A stretch of DNA of 64,000 nucleotides from Clostridium_AD sp051278035. Its GTDB lineage: Bacteria > Bacillota > Clostridia > Clostridiales > Clostridiaceae. The notes under the pieces were generated by a model. It had not been told where the DNA came from. It ran no database searches and saw only the letters and a program-made list of their open reading frames with translations. Location of the stretch: assembly GCF_051278035.1 (NCBI RefSeq), contig NZ_JBNMNU010000002.1:31865-95864 (forward strand), read 5' to 3'. Of this stretch, positions 42,417-51,547 are shown in pieces (positions within the stretch are counted from its first letter, which is position 1; each line of letters begins with the position of its first letter). Both the position numbers and the translations under genes were made by a program.

Positions 42417-44099
42417 TTGAATAATAATTACAAAGGTAAAGGCAAAAACAAAATCAGAATTATCCCTCTAGGTGGACTTGGAGAAATTGGGAAAAACATT
42501 ACAGTGGTAGAATATAAGGACGAAATTATTATTATAGATTGTGGAATTGCATTTCCAGATGCAGATATGTATGGAGTGGATTTAGTTATTCCAGATGTGA
42601 ATTATCTTTTAGATAATAGAGATAAGGTAAAAGGAATATTTTTAACTCATGGTCATGAAGATCATATAGGAGCATTACCTTATGTTTTAAAACAAATTAA
42701 TGTTCCAGTTTACGGAACGCAGTTAACACTAGGACTTGTAGAAAATAAGTTGCAGGAACATGGAATAATAGCAGATTGTACACTTAACGTAGTAAATGCT
42801 GGTGAAATTATAAAACTTGATAAACTCAGTGTAGAGTTTGTAAGAGTTGGTCACAGTATAGCAGATGCCTGCGCTATTGTTGTGCACACACCTATTGGGA
42901 GAGTTATACACACAGGTGACTTTAAAATAGATTACACTCCGATTGATGGAGAAGTTATAGATTTAGAGCGATTTGCAAAACTCGGTGGCCAGGGAGTACT
43001 TCTACTCATGATGGATAGTACTAATGTAGAACGAACTGGATTTACAATATCCGAAAAGGTAATTGGGGAATCACTAAATAAACTCTTTTACAAGGCTGAA
43101 GGTCGTGTTATAGTAGCATCCTTCGCATCAAATATTCATAGAATACAACAAATTGCAAATTCTTCAGTATTACACGGAAGAAAGATAGCTTTCAGTGGAA
43201 GAAGTATGGAAAGAATATCTGCAGTAGCTATGGAACTAGGATATTTGCATATACCACCAGAATTTATAATTACAATACCAGAGCTTCATAACTATCCTGA
43301 TGATAAAGTAACAATAGTAACAACTGGTAGCCAAGGTGAACCTCTAGCTGCTCTTACAAGAATGGCAACAGGTACGCATAGGAGTATCCAAATACAAAAG
43401 GATGATTTCATTATTATATCGGCATCCCCTATCCCAGGAAATGAAAAGTTCATATACAAGGTTATAAATGAGCTATTCAAAAAGGGCGCTGAAGTGATAT
43501 ATAATACTACAGAAGAAATTCACGTTTCTGGGCATGCTTGTCAAGAGGAATTAAAACTAATGCATACACTGATTCGTCCTAAATATTTCATGCCAGTACA
43601 TGGTGAATATAGACATTTAAAACAACATGCACAACTTGCAGAAAAATTAGGAATGAATCCTGAAAGAATTTTAATAGGAGAAACTGGACAGATATTAGAA
43701 GTATCTCCAAGTGAATGTAAACTAGCTGGAAGAGTACAAACAGGAGCTATAATGGTGGATGGACTCGGAGTAGGAGACGTTGGTAACATTGTACTTAGAG
43801 ACAGAAAACATTTAGCAGAAGAGGGTATTCTTACTGTGGTAGTTACTATAGAAAGAGAAACTTATAGTATACTTGCAGGACCGGATATAATAACTAGAGG
43901 TTTTGTGTATATGAAAGAGTCCAATGAGCTTATTAGCGAAGCTAGAGACATTGTAAGAAAAGAGCTTGAGCAATGCTTAGATAATAAAGTTAAAGAGTGG
44001 GCAGTAATAAAAACTTGTATTAGGAATTCACTATCTCAGTTTTTATATGTAAAAACTAAGCGAAGACCTATAATTATACCAATAATAATGGAAATATAA
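42417..44099 (+). CDS. rnj: Ribonuclease J
   Basis: 560-residue metallo-beta-lactamase/beta-CASP nuclease. The zinc motif THGHEDHIGALPY and downstream HTGDFKIDYTP, then beta-CASP segments (ASNIHRIQQI, GRSM, HVSGHACQEEL, PVHGEYRH), are intact. In Firmicutes RNase J has 5'-exonuclease and endonuclease activity in mRNA decay and rRNA maturation. TTG 42417 follows AGGGAGG by 6 nt. The unusually long leader suggests post-transcriptional control. Confidence 0.95.
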   Translation: MNNNYKGKGKNKIRIIPLGGLGEIGKNITVVEYKDEIIIIDCGIAFPDADMYGVDLVIPDVNYLLDNRDKVKGIFLTHGHEDHIGALPYVLKQINVPVYGTQLTLGLVENKLQEHGIIADCTLNVVNAGEIIKLDKLSVEFVRVGHSIADACAIVVHTPIGRVIHTGDFKIDYTPIDGEVIDLERFAKLGGQGVLLLMMDSTNVERTGFTISEKVIGESLNKLFYKAEGRVIVASFASNIHRIQQIANSSVLHGRKIAFSGRSMERISAVAMELGYLHIPPEFIITIPELHNYPDDKVTIVTTGSQGEPLAALTRMATGTHRSIQIQKDDFIIISASPIPGNEKFIYKVINELFKKGAEVIYNTTEEIHVSGHACQEELKLMHTLIRPKYFMPVHGEYRHLKQHAQLAEKLGMNPERILIGETGQILEVSPSECKLAGRVQTGAIMVDGLGVGDVGNIVLRDRKHLAEEGILTVVVTIERETYSILAGPDIITRGFVYMKESNELISEARDIVRKELEQCLDNKVKEWAVIKTCIRNSLSQFLYVKTKRRPIIIPIIMEI

Positions 44100-44103
44100 T
44101 AAA

Positions 44104-44137
44104 AAGCATGTATCGATACGATACATGCTTTTTTTTG
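44104..44137 (+). terminator. Terminator after RNase J
   Basis: A 12-bp stem (44104-44115 with 44119-44130) followed by a run of eight T. Confidence 0.9.
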
Positions 44138-44160
44138 CCATCCACGTGGCAAGTATAAAT
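44137..44160. repeat. Dispersed CACGTGGCAAGT-like repeat, copy at 44.1 kb
   Basis: TGCCATCCACGTGGCAAGTA here resembles TGCCACCCATGTGGCAAGTG at 47233, GTCACCCGCGTTGCAAGTAG at 659 and GTGCCACTAACATGGTAAGT at 44448. All are intergenic and carry a TGCCA/TGGCA inverted core followed by AAGT. Confidence 0.5.
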
Positions 44161-44190
44161 ATATAATTACCGACATTATTAGCTAAATTA

Positions 44191-44219
44191 TTGCAATTGA
44201 GTGTAATTTTATATATAAT
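44191..44219 (+). promoter_or_regulatory. Predicted promoter of the 39-residue gene
   Basis: TTGCAA (44191-44196), a 17-nt spacer and consensus TATAAT (44214-44219). Confidence 0.6.
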
Positions 44220-44261
44220 AAAACTACTAGATTAAAAATAATTGTGGGAGGCGAGGTTTGT

Positions 44262-44381
44262 ATGAATAAATTAACTCTTGATAATATTAAAATAGAGGAT
44301 TTAAAAAATCTCATAAATAATTTAAGAGATCTTTTAAATGAAATGTGCTGTACAGACCTAGGCAACCAGGGTGGAGAATAA
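44262..44381 (+). CDS. Small 39-residue protein with a vicinal cysteine pair
   Basis: ATG follows GGGAGGCGAGG and a consensus promoter lies 40 nt upstream, so this very short frame is probably real. The product is an amphipathic helix (IEDLKNLINNLRDLLNEM) followed by CC and a short polar tail. No family recognised. The helix plus cysteine pair could be a dimerisation or regulatory micro-protein, but nothing proves that. Confidence 0.55.
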   Translation: MNKLTLDNIKIEDLKNLINNLRDLLNEMCCTDLGNQGGE

Positions 44382-44601
44382 AAACTGGATATCAGTAGAC
44401 AATTGGATGTATTAATTGTTCAATATATGAACAAAATGTTGTAGTTGGTGCCACTAACATGGTAAGTAGTAAGCTGCTAATTGCAAGTGGTAAATATAAT
44501 TGATATAATTATATATGTTAATAAAAATAAGTCTTTTTATGTTATTTAAAAATGAGTTATAGTTATAACATAAAGAAATATGTTTGCTTAGGGGGATTAA
44601 T

Positions 44602-45804
44602 ATGGATGTTTTTTTAGCGAGACAACCAATTCTTGATAAATACAATAGATTATTTGGATATGAATTACTATTTAGAAATAGTGAGCAAAATAGATATCAA
44701 AGTGAAGATGGTGATTTGGCAACCATAGATGTTATAAAAAATACTTTTATAAATATGGGTATTGAGAATGTGACAGGGCATAAAAAAGCATTTATAAATT
44801 TTACTGAGAACATATTAAAATCGGATATTTTTACAGTATTATCACCCAAATCAGTAATAATAGAAATACTGGAGGATATAAAGCCTACACAGGAAATATT
44901 AGAGTTGTGTAGAAATCTGAAGGCACAAGGGTATATTATAGCACTAGATGATTTTGTTTATTCTAGCCAATACACAAAACTTATAGAATTTGCAGATATT
45001 ATTAAGGTGGATTTTCAAATAACTAAGGGATATGAAAGAAAAAGAGTAATTCAAAAGGTTAACTCGGAAAATATAGTGTTCATTGCAGAAAAAGTAGAAA
45101 CTATTGAAGATTTCAATGAGGCTGTTGAATATGGATATACATACTTTCAAGGATACTATTTTAGCAAACCCTTAATATTGAAAGGAAAAAGAATATCAGA
45201 AAATAAAGATATTTACCTTGAAATATTGAAAGAAATTAATAGAGATAGCTGTAATATAGACAGCATAGAAAACCTAATAAAGAGGGATTTATCTTTATCT
45301 TTCAAACTGTTAAAACGAATAAATTCAGCTAATTATGCCTTTAGAAGTGAAATAAAATCAATAAATCAAGCACTGGCATTAATTGGAGAAAAAGAAGTAA
45401 AGCAATGGCTATATTTAGTAGCTTTTCAAACTTTAGCTGAGGATAAACCTGAAATTATAGTTATAAATTCTTTAACTAGGGCAAGGTTTTCTGAATTAAT
45501 TGCTAGTGAAATTGGTACGGGAATAAACTCATTTAATGCTTATTTAATTGGGATGTTATCTATGATAGATTTACTTTTAGATAGGCCATTAGAGCAATTA
45601 CTTCAAGAATTGCTACTGCCAACTGAAGTAAAAGATACTTTGAATGGAGTTAACAATAATAAATATACAAAATTATTCAGTTTAATTAAAGCATATGAAA
45701 AGGGACAATGGGACGCAGTATCAAAAATATCAAAACAGCTTAACTTAATTGAAAATTGTTTGCCAGACGCATACTACGAAGCTATTAATTATGCTAATGG
45801 GTAG
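44602..45804 (+). CDS. EAL-HDOD signalling protein (YuxH-like)
   Basis: 400 residues from ATG 44602 behind AGGGGGAT. The N-terminal EAL-like domain begins FLARQPILDK but the catalytic signature is YELLFR rather than EAL, and the DDFG-type loop reads ALDDFVY, so phosphodiesterase activity is unlikely. The C-terminal half is an HDOD domain (SLSFKLLKRINSANY, ALALIGEKEVKQWLYL). Proteins of this layout act in signalling through binding; the target is unknown. Confidence 0.87.
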   Translation: MDVFLARQPILDKYNRLFGYELLFRNSEQNRYQSEDGDLATIDVIKNTFINMGIENVTGHKKAFINFTENILKSDIFTVLSPKSVIIEILEDIKPTQEILELCRNLKAQGYIIALDDFVYSSQYTKLIEFADIIKVDFQITKGYERKRVIQKVNSENIVFIAEKVETIEDFNEAVEYGYTYFQGYYFSKPLILKGKRISENKDIYLEILKEINRDSCNIDSIENLIKRDLSLSFKLLKRINSANYAFRSEIKSINQALALIGEKEVKQWLYLVAFQTLAEDKPEIIVINSLTRARFSELIASEIGTGINSFNAYLIGMLSMIDLLLDRPLEQLLQELLLPTEVKDTLNGVNNNKYTKLFSLIKAYEKGQWDAVSKISKQLNLIENCLPDAYYEAINYANG

Positions 45805-45842
45805 CTAGTGCCCAGCGAATAGACACTTTTAGAAATAGCATT

Positions 45843-45871
45843 TTGACTTTATTCAAGTTAAATTATATATA
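45843..45871 (+). promoter_or_regulatory. Predicted promoter of the GGDEF gene
   Basis: TTGACT (45843-45848) and TATATA (45866-45871) with a 17-nt spacer; further TATA-like hexamers follow. Confidence 0.45.
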
Positions 45872-45946
45872 TAATAAATAATTAGTTAAAGACAGTGCAA
45901 TAAGATAAAAAAATCTGTGCGCCTAAGTGGTATAAGGAGTGGTACT

Positions 45947-46831
45947 GTGGAAATTTTGGAAATAGTGAAAGAGAGATTGTCATTGTTTAAAAACCTATAT
46001 GATAGTATAAGAATTGTAGATCCAATTAATAAAAAAGTTGTAAGTATTGGAGAGGCAAAAACAGAATTAGTAACAGATAATTGTTATGGATTATGTGGAA
46101 AAGATGCATACTGTAGTGACTGTATTTCCATGAGGGCCTTTATAGAAAATGATACTTTTGTTAAAGTGGAGTTTGTTAAGGGAAAACTTATACTTATTAT
46201 TTCATCCCCAGTAACTATAGAAAGTAGTACATATATTGTAGAGATGATTAAGGATATATCCCAAACATCAAGCATAATGAAAAATGAAAAAAGCGATTAT
46301 AACATTCAAAATTTAATAGAGGACATGAATGATGTGGCTATAAGGGATGAACTTACAGGAATATACAACAGAAGATATATTAATGAAAGACTTATGATAG
46401 ATGTAAACGATAGCAATACACAAAACAAGCCCTTATGTGTAATTATGGCAGATTTAGATTTTTTTAAAGACGTGAATGATAATTATGGGCATGTTGTTGG
46501 GGATTGGGTGTTAAAAGATTTTGCAAAAATTATGTCAACTGCTATAAGGAGTAGTTCGGATTGGGTAGGAAGATATGGTGGAGAAGAGTTTCTAATAGTT
46601 CTAGGAAATACTGATGGGAATGAAGCATTTAATGTAATAGAAAAACTTAGGAAACGTGTAGAAGAAAACATTTTTATGTATGATGATATAAAAATTAAAA
46701 TAACATCAAGTTTCGGAGCTTATACAATTCAAAATGTATACATTTCTATTGATGAACTTATTGGTAAAGCAGATAAAAATTTATACATAGCTAAAAATAG
46801 CGGGAGAAACAAAACAATCATTAACCTATAA
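45947..46831 (+). CDS. Diguanylate cyclase with cysteine-rich N-terminal sensor
   Basis: 294 residues from GTG 45947, 8 nt after AAGGAG. The N-terminal half is a PAS-like sensor carrying a CX3CX5CX2C cluster (CYGLC, then CSDC) that could bind iron-sulfur or another metal. The C-terminal GGDEF domain has DELTGIYNRRY, DLDFFKDVND and the active site RYGGEEF. The RxxD inhibitory site is not in its usual place. A terminator follows. Confidence 0.88.
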   Translation: MEILEIVKERLSLFKNLYDSIRIVDPINKKVVSIGEAKTELVTDNCYGLCGKDAYCSDCISMRAFIENDTFVKVEFVKGKLILIISSPVTIESSTYIVEMIKDISQTSSIMKNEKSDYNIQNLIEDMNDVAIRDELTGIYNRRYINERLMIDVNDSNTQNKPLCVIMADLDFFKDVNDNYGHVVGDWVLKDFAKIMSTAIRSSSDWVGRYGGEEFLIVLGNTDGNEAFNVIEKLRKRVEENIFMYDDIKIKITSSFGAYTIQNVYISIDELIGKADKNLYIAKNSGRNKTIINL

Positions 46832-46880
46832 AATACGGTAAGCTAAACTTTAAAGATAGTTTGGCTTACCGTATTTTTGA
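46831..46880. terminator. Bidirectional terminator
   Basis: AAATACGGTAAGC pairs with GCTTACCGTATTT (inner AAACT/AGTTT extension), flanked by A and T tracts, between the convergent GGDEF and HPr genes. Confidence 0.85.
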
Positions 46881-46891
46881 AAGCGTTATTT

Positions 46892-47155
46892 CTATTTTTC
46901 TCCGAATTTACTTTCTACAAGGGCTTTTAAAGCCTCAATAGCTGCAACCTCATCAGCGCCTTCAGCAACTATTTTAATTTCTTCATCTTTGGATAAACCT
47001 AAGCTCATTATGTTTATTATTGATTTGGCGTTAGCAACATCATCGCCGTGTAGAATAGTGATATTAGACTTAAATTTGTTTGCTGTTTTTACAAATATAG
47101 AAGCGGGTCTTGCATGTAGCCCTTGTTCATTTAATATTTTAATAACAATCTCCAT
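46892..47155 (-). CDS. ptsH: Phosphocarrier protein HPr
   Basis: 87-residue HPr. The phosphorylatable histidine is H15 in GLHARPAS, and the regulatory serine region is KSIINIMSLG, the position of Ser46 used by HPr kinase in Firmicutes. ATG follows AGGAGG. It is a lone gene without ptsI nearby, common in clostridia. Confidence 0.92.
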   Translation of the reverse strand: MEIVIKILNEQGLHARPASIFVKTANKFKSNITILHGDDVANAKSIINIMSLGLSKDEEIKIVAEGADEVAAIEALKALVESKFGEK

Positions 47156-47230
47156 TAATAAAACCTCCTAAAATAATTATATTTTATATTAAGCATTTCT
47201 AAATTTTATATTCACTCCAATTATAACATT

Positions 47231-47259
47231 GGTGCCACCCATGTGGCAAGTGACAAGTT
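47231..47259. repeat. Dispersed CACGTGGCAAGT-like repeat, copy at 47.2 kb
   Basis: GGTGCCACCCATGTGGCAAG followed by TGACAAGTT, upstream of HPr on the non-coding side; same family as 659, 44137 and 44448. Confidence 0.5.
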
Positions 47260-47362
47260 ACAAAATCGCCTGCACTTGCATGATTATTGAAATAAATTTA
47301 CTTTTGTGATATATTTAATACAATATAGACAAAACTAACAAGTGAGGTAGATTGCGTTTAAC

Positions 47363-47404
47363 ATCTAGATCATTTGTAATATATCTATTACACGTAATCT
47401 AGAT
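47363..47404 (+). promoter_or_regulatory. Stem-loop in the glnS leader
   Basis: ATCTAGAT (47363-47370) pairs with ATCTAGAT (47397-47404), and inside it TGTAATA pairs with TATTACA. It ends just before the glnS ribosome site. A translation-control role is possible; no T-box is seen here. Confidence 0.45.
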
Positions 47405-47423
47405 TAAGAGGAAGGTGACAAAT

Positions 47424-49076
47424 ATGGAAAACAATACCGTTTCATCAAATTTTATAAGAAATATCGTTGTTGAAGATTTGGAAACAGGAAAGCACAAGGA
47501 AATTATTACAAGATTTCCACCAGAACCAAACGGATATTTGCATATTGGGCATGCAAAATCAATTATTTTAAATTTTGAACTAGCAGATGCATTTAAGGGT
47601 AAGACAAACTTACGGTTTGATGATACTAACCCAGTTAAAGAAGATACAGAGTATGTTGAATCTATAAAAGAAGATGTGAAATGGCTTGGATATAAATGGG
47701 ATGATTTATTTTTTGCATCAGACTATTTTGACGAGATGTATGATCGTGCTCTATTATTAATAAAAAAAGGTGATGCTTATGTTTGCGATTTAACTGCTGA
47801 GCAGATGAAAGAGTACAGAGGTACTTTAAGGGAACCAGGAAAAGAAAGTCCATACAAAAACAGAACTGTAGAAGAAAATATTGATTTATTTGACCGTATG
47901 AGAAAAGGTGAATTTGTCGACGGAGAAAAAGTTCTTCGAGCTAAAATTGATATGAGTTCTCCTAATGTAAATATGAGGGATCCAATAATTTATCGTATAT
48001 CTCATTCAAACCATCATAATACAGGAGATACATGGTGTATTTATCCTATGTATGATTATGCTCATCCTATAGAGGATGCTATAGAAGGAATTACACATTC
48101 GATTTGTACACTAGAATTCGAAGATCATCGTCCACTATATGATTGGGTTGTAAACCACTGCGAAATGGAGAAAAAACCAAGGCAAATTGAGTTCGCAAGA
48201 TTAAACATAACTAACACTGTAATGAGCAAAAGAAACCTTAAACAATTAGTAGATAATGGAGTTGTAGATGCTTGGGATGACCCGCGTATGCCAACTATAG
48301 CGGGTCTAAGACGTCGTGGATATACACCGGAATCAATACGTAATTTTTGCAGAGAAATTGGAGTGGCAAAAGCTAGCAGTATTGTAGATGGCCAAATGCT
48401 AGAACACTTTATAAGAGAAGATTTAAGCCCAAAAACACATAGAACTATGGCGATACTAAGACCACTTAAGGTAATTATTACAAACTACCCAGAAGCACAA
48501 GTGGAAATGCTTGAAATTGAGAACAATCAAGATGATGCATCAATGGGAACTCGTCAAGTATCATTCTCAAGAGAAATATATATAGAGCAAGAAGACTTTA
48601 TGGAAATTCCGCCAAAGAAATACTTTAGATTGTTTCCTGGAAATGAAGTAAGACTTAAGGGAGCATATTTTATAAAATGTAATGACATTATTAAAGATTC
48701 AGAGGGGAATGTATTAGAACTTCACTGTACTTATGATAAAGAGACTAAGAGTGGTAGTGGATTTACAGGAAGAAAAGTTAAAGGAACAATTCACTGGGTA
48801 GATGCAATAAATGCATTGCCAGCAGAATTTAGATTATTTGAGCCACTAATATTAGACGAAGAAAAAAGTGAAGGAAAAACCTTCCTAGATCAGATAAATC
48901 CTAATTCCATTGAAATTTTACAGGGATTTATAGAACCAAATATGAAGGGGTCAAAACCACAAGATAAATTCCAATTCTTTAGACATGGATATTTCAATGT
49001 GGATTCTAGATACACAACGGAAGGTAAGCTAGTTTTTAACAGAATAGTATCACTAAAGAGCTCTTTTAAAATTTAA
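47424..49076 (+). CDS. glnS: Glutaminyl-tRNA synthetase
   Basis: 550-residue class I synthetase. HIGH is PNGYLHIGHAKS and the KMSKS counterpart is TVMSKRNLKQL. The RFPPEPNGY opening and the C-terminal beta-barrel anticodon domains are of GlnRS type. ATG 47424 is preferred over GTG 47415, which lies in the GAGGAAGGTGA ribosome site. A bidirectional terminator separates it from thrS. Confidence 0.93.
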   Translation: MENNTVSSNFIRNIVVEDLETGKHKEIITRFPPEPNGYLHIGHAKSIILNFELADAFKGKTNLRFDDTNPVKEDTEYVESIKEDVKWLGYKWDDLFFASDYFDEMYDRALLLIKKGDAYVCDLTAEQMKEYRGTLREPGKESPYKNRTVEENIDLFDRMRKGEFVDGEKVLRAKIDMSSPNVNMRDPIIYRISHSNHHNTGDTWCIYPMYDYAHPIEDAIEGITHSICTLEFEDHRPLYDWVVNHCEMEKKPRQIEFARLNITNTVMSKRNLKQLVDNGVVDAWDDPRMPTIAGLRRRGYTPESIRNFCREIGVAKASSIVDGQMLEHFIREDLSPKTHRTMAILRPLKVIITNYPEAQVEMLEIENNQDDASMGTRQVSFSREIYIEQEDFMEIPPKKYFRLFPGNEVRLKGAYFIKCNDIIKDSEGNVLELHCTYDKETKSGSGFTGRKVKGTIHWVDAINALPAEFRLFEPLILDEEKSEGKTFLDQINPNSIEILQGFIEPNMKGSKPQDKFQFFRHGYFNVDSRYTTEGKLVFNRIVSLKSSFKI

Positions 49077-49087
49077 AAGTAAAAATA

Positions 49088-49124
49088 ATAAACGCCAGTA
49101 CAAAATTTTGTACTGGCGTTTATT
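49088..49124. terminator. Bidirectional terminator between glnS and thrS
   Basis: A perfect 16-bp palindrome (49090-49105 with 49106-49121) extended by TAATA/TATTA, serving both converging genes. Confidence 0.88.
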
Positions 49125-49125
49125 A

Positions 49126-51063
49126 TTATAGGAGTTTAGTTTCTATTTCATTTTTAATTCTTGCAATAAAGGAATCTAGTTCAATTGCACCTTCATCATC
49201 ATTTTTACGGCTTCTAACAGAAACTTGATTTAGATTTTCTTCTTTCTCACCAACTATTAGAAGGAATGGAGCTCTTTCATTACGGGCTTCACGAATTTTG
49301 TATCCTATTTTTTCTGCCCTAAAGTCTCCCGAAGTTCTAATATTAGCTGCTTTAAGCTTTGCTACTACCGAATCTGCATAATCATGATATTTTTCAGAAA
49401 TAGGTAATACTTTAACTTGAAGTGGTGCAAGCCAAGTTGGGAAAGCACCAGCATATTTTTCTATGAGTATTGCGAGTGTTCGCTCGTAGCAACCAATAGA
49501 AGTTCTATGGATAACATATGGACGTTTTTTAACTCCGTCTTTATCAACATAAGTCATGTCGAATCGTTCAGGTAGTGCGAAGTCAATTTGTACAGTGATT
49601 ATAGTATCTTCTTTACCATGAACATTTTTGATTTGAAGATCAAGCTTAGGTCCGTAGAAAGCAGCTTCATCAATAGCTGTTACATAGTTTATTCCTAAGT
49701 GGTCTAATATTTCCTTCATCTTGGATTCAGTGTCTTCCCAAGCAGCAGGATTATCAATATACTTTTCTTTATTGTTTCGATCCCCTTTAGAGAATCTGTA
49801 TGTGATATCATCTTGTAATCCTAATGTTTCCATGAAATATTTAGTTAAAGCTACAACATCCTTAAATTCTTGTTCTAATTGATCTGGTCTAACAACTAGA
49901 TGACCTTCAGAAATAGTGAATTGACGTACTCTTATAAGACCGTGCATTTCACCTGAAGATTCATTTCTAAATAATGTTGAAGTTTCAGCGTATCTAATTG
50001 GAAGGTCACGATAACTCTTTTGATCTGCATTATAAATTGTAAATTGGAATGGACATGTCATTGGGCGAAGTGCCATAACTTCTGAGTCTTTAGATTCATC
50101 ACCAAGGATAAACATTCCATCTTTATAATGATCCCAGTGCCCAGACATTTTATATAAATCACTCTTAGCCATAAGAGGAGTTTTAGTAATAACATAGCCT
50201 CTTTTTTCTTCCTCATCTTCAACAAAACGTTGTAATAACTGAATTACCCTTGCGCCATTAGGCATAAGAAGCGGTAAACCTTGACCTATAACATCAGAAG
50301 TTGTAAAGAATTTAAGTTCGCGTCCAAGTTTGTTATGGTCTCTTTTTTTAGCTTCTTCAACTCTTTCTAAATGAGCAACTAAATCGGATTTTTTTGTAAA
50401 GGCAGTTCCGTAGATACGGCTAAGCATTTTGTTTTTCTCGCTACCTCTCCAATAAGCTCCTGCAACTTGAGTTAATTTAAAGGCTTTAATATACTTTGTA
50501 GACATCAAATGTGGTCCTGCACAAAGATCTGTGAATTCTCCATGTTTGTAGAAGGAAATAATAGCATCCACAGGCAAATCTTCAATTAATGCAACTTTGA
50601 AACTTTCATCTAAATCTGTCATGAAAGCTATAGCTTCAGACCTAGGAAGTTCAAATCTTTCTATTTGTAAATCTTCTTTAACAATTTTCTTCATTTCTGC
50701 TTCTATTTTTATAATTTCCTCAGAAGAAAAAGAACCATCTTTATCAAAATCGTAGTAGAAGCCTCCATCTATAGCAGGTCCGATGGCAAGTTTAGTAGCT
50801 GGGAATAATCTTTTTACTGCTTGAGCTAAAATATGAGTAGCAGTGTGTCTAAAGGATTTTTGGCCTTCCTCGCTATCAAAAGTTAATATACTAAGCTCGC
50901 AGTCTTCAGTGATTTTCATACGTAAATCCACAGTTTTATCATTCAGCATACCGGCACAAGCAACTCTTGCAAGTCCCTCACTGATGTCTTTTGCAATTTC
51001 AAATACAGTTATTCCAGATTCATAGGCTTTCATTGAACCATCTTTTAGTGTAATATTTATCAT
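49126..51063 (-). CDS. thrS: Threonyl-tRNA synthetase
   Basis: 645-residue class II synthetase. The N-terminal TGS domain (MINITLKDGSMKAYESG), the editing domain with HTATHILAQAVKRLF and FTDLCAGPH, then catalytic motif 2 (RYAETSTLFRNESSGEMHGL) and motif 3 (IGCYERTLAILIE), and an anticodon domain are all present. A T-box leader precedes it, so uncharged tRNA-Thr should induce it. Confidence 0.96.
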   Translation of the reverse strand: MINITLKDGSMKAYESGITVFEIAKDISEGLARVACAGMLNDKTVDLRMKITEDCELSILTFDSEEGQKSFRHTATHILAQAVKRLFPATKLAIGPAIDGGFYYDFDKDGSFSSEEIIKIEAEMKKIVKEDLQIERFELPRSEAIAFMTDLDESFKVALIEDLPVDAIISFYKHGEFTDLCAGPHLMSTKYIKAFKLTQVAGAYWRGSEKNKMLSRIYGTAFTKKSDLVAHLERVEEAKKRDHNKLGRELKFFTTSDVIGQGLPLLMPNGARVIQLLQRFVEDEEEKRGYVITKTPLMAKSDLYKMSGHWDHYKDGMFILGDESKDSEVMALRPMTCPFQFTIYNADQKSYRDLPIRYAETSTLFRNESSGEMHGLIRVRQFTISEGHLVVRPDQLEQEFKDVVALTKYFMETLGLQDDITYRFSKGDRNNKEKYIDNPAAWEDTESKMKEILDHLGINYVTAIDEAAFYGPKLDLQIKNVHGKEDTIITVQIDFALPERFDMTYVDKDGVKKRPYVIHRTSIGCYERTLAILIEKYAGAFPTWLAPLQVKVLPISEKYHDYADSVVAKLKAANIRTSGDFRAEKIGYKIREARNERAPFLLIVGEKEENLNQVSVRSRKNDDEGAIELDSFIARIKNEIETKLL

Positions 51064-51094
51064 ATATATTGCTCCTTTCTAATTTTTTGCAAAA

Positions 51095-51330
51095 CAAAAA
51101 ACCCCATCCCAATTCTATTTATAGAAAAGGGACGAGATTATAATTTCCCGCGGTTCCACCCAAATTGTTTACAAAAATAAACCACTTAATAATTATAACG
51201 TAATTACCGGGCTTTGTTAAAGCCACTCAGAGGTAGTCTTCAGCTAGGTACATTTAAGAATATTTACAGCAATTCTATTCTCTCTCTGTAAATGTGCGTT
51301 AACTTACTCTTCTCTTCATAGTATTAAAAT
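51095..51330 (-). promoter_or_regulatory. T-box riboswitch upstream of thrS
   Basis: On the minus strand the conserved T-box segment GGGTGGAACCGCGGG occupies 51161-51147. The terminator follows: CTCGTCCC pairs with GGGATGGG and a T-rich run ends near 51095. Upstream, AAGAGAAGAGTAAG, AGAGAGAGAATAG and CTCTGAGTGGC fit the stem I region. ACC triplets are present as possible threonine specifiers, but I cannot fix which is in the specifier loop. Confidence 0.93.
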
Positions 51331-51345
51331 ATTATATTAATATTA

Positions 51346-51373
51346 ATTATAACGCATGTGGTAAAAATGTCAA
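51346..51373 (-). promoter_or_regulatory. Promoter of the thrS T-box transcript
   Basis: Minus-strand TTGACA (51373-51368) and TATAAT (51351-51346) with a 16-nt spacer, both consensus. Confidence 0.8.
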
Positions 51374-51477
51374 GGGGATGAATAAATAATTAACCATAAT
51401 GTAATTGTAAGCGAAATGTAAGTTAAAAAGAAAATCTAAAAAATATAAAAAATATTGTAAAAAACTATTAATAGAAC

Positions 51478-51507
51478 TTGAGATAAGACGATAATTAAAG
51501 GTATTAT
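51478..51507 (+). promoter_or_regulatory. Predicted promoter of the GGDEF-EAL gene
   Basis: TTGAGA (51478-51483), an 18-nt spacer and TATTAT (51502-51507), about 40 nt before the GTG start. Confidence 0.5.
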
Positions 51508-51547
51508 GTAAAAGTTTGTGAATCGTTTTATAATAGGAGGGCTCGAG

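Noticed and set aside
47156..47423. A T-box leader for glnS.
   Set aside because: No GGGTGGAACC-type sequence or terminator is present; only a short symmetrical hairpin is seen.
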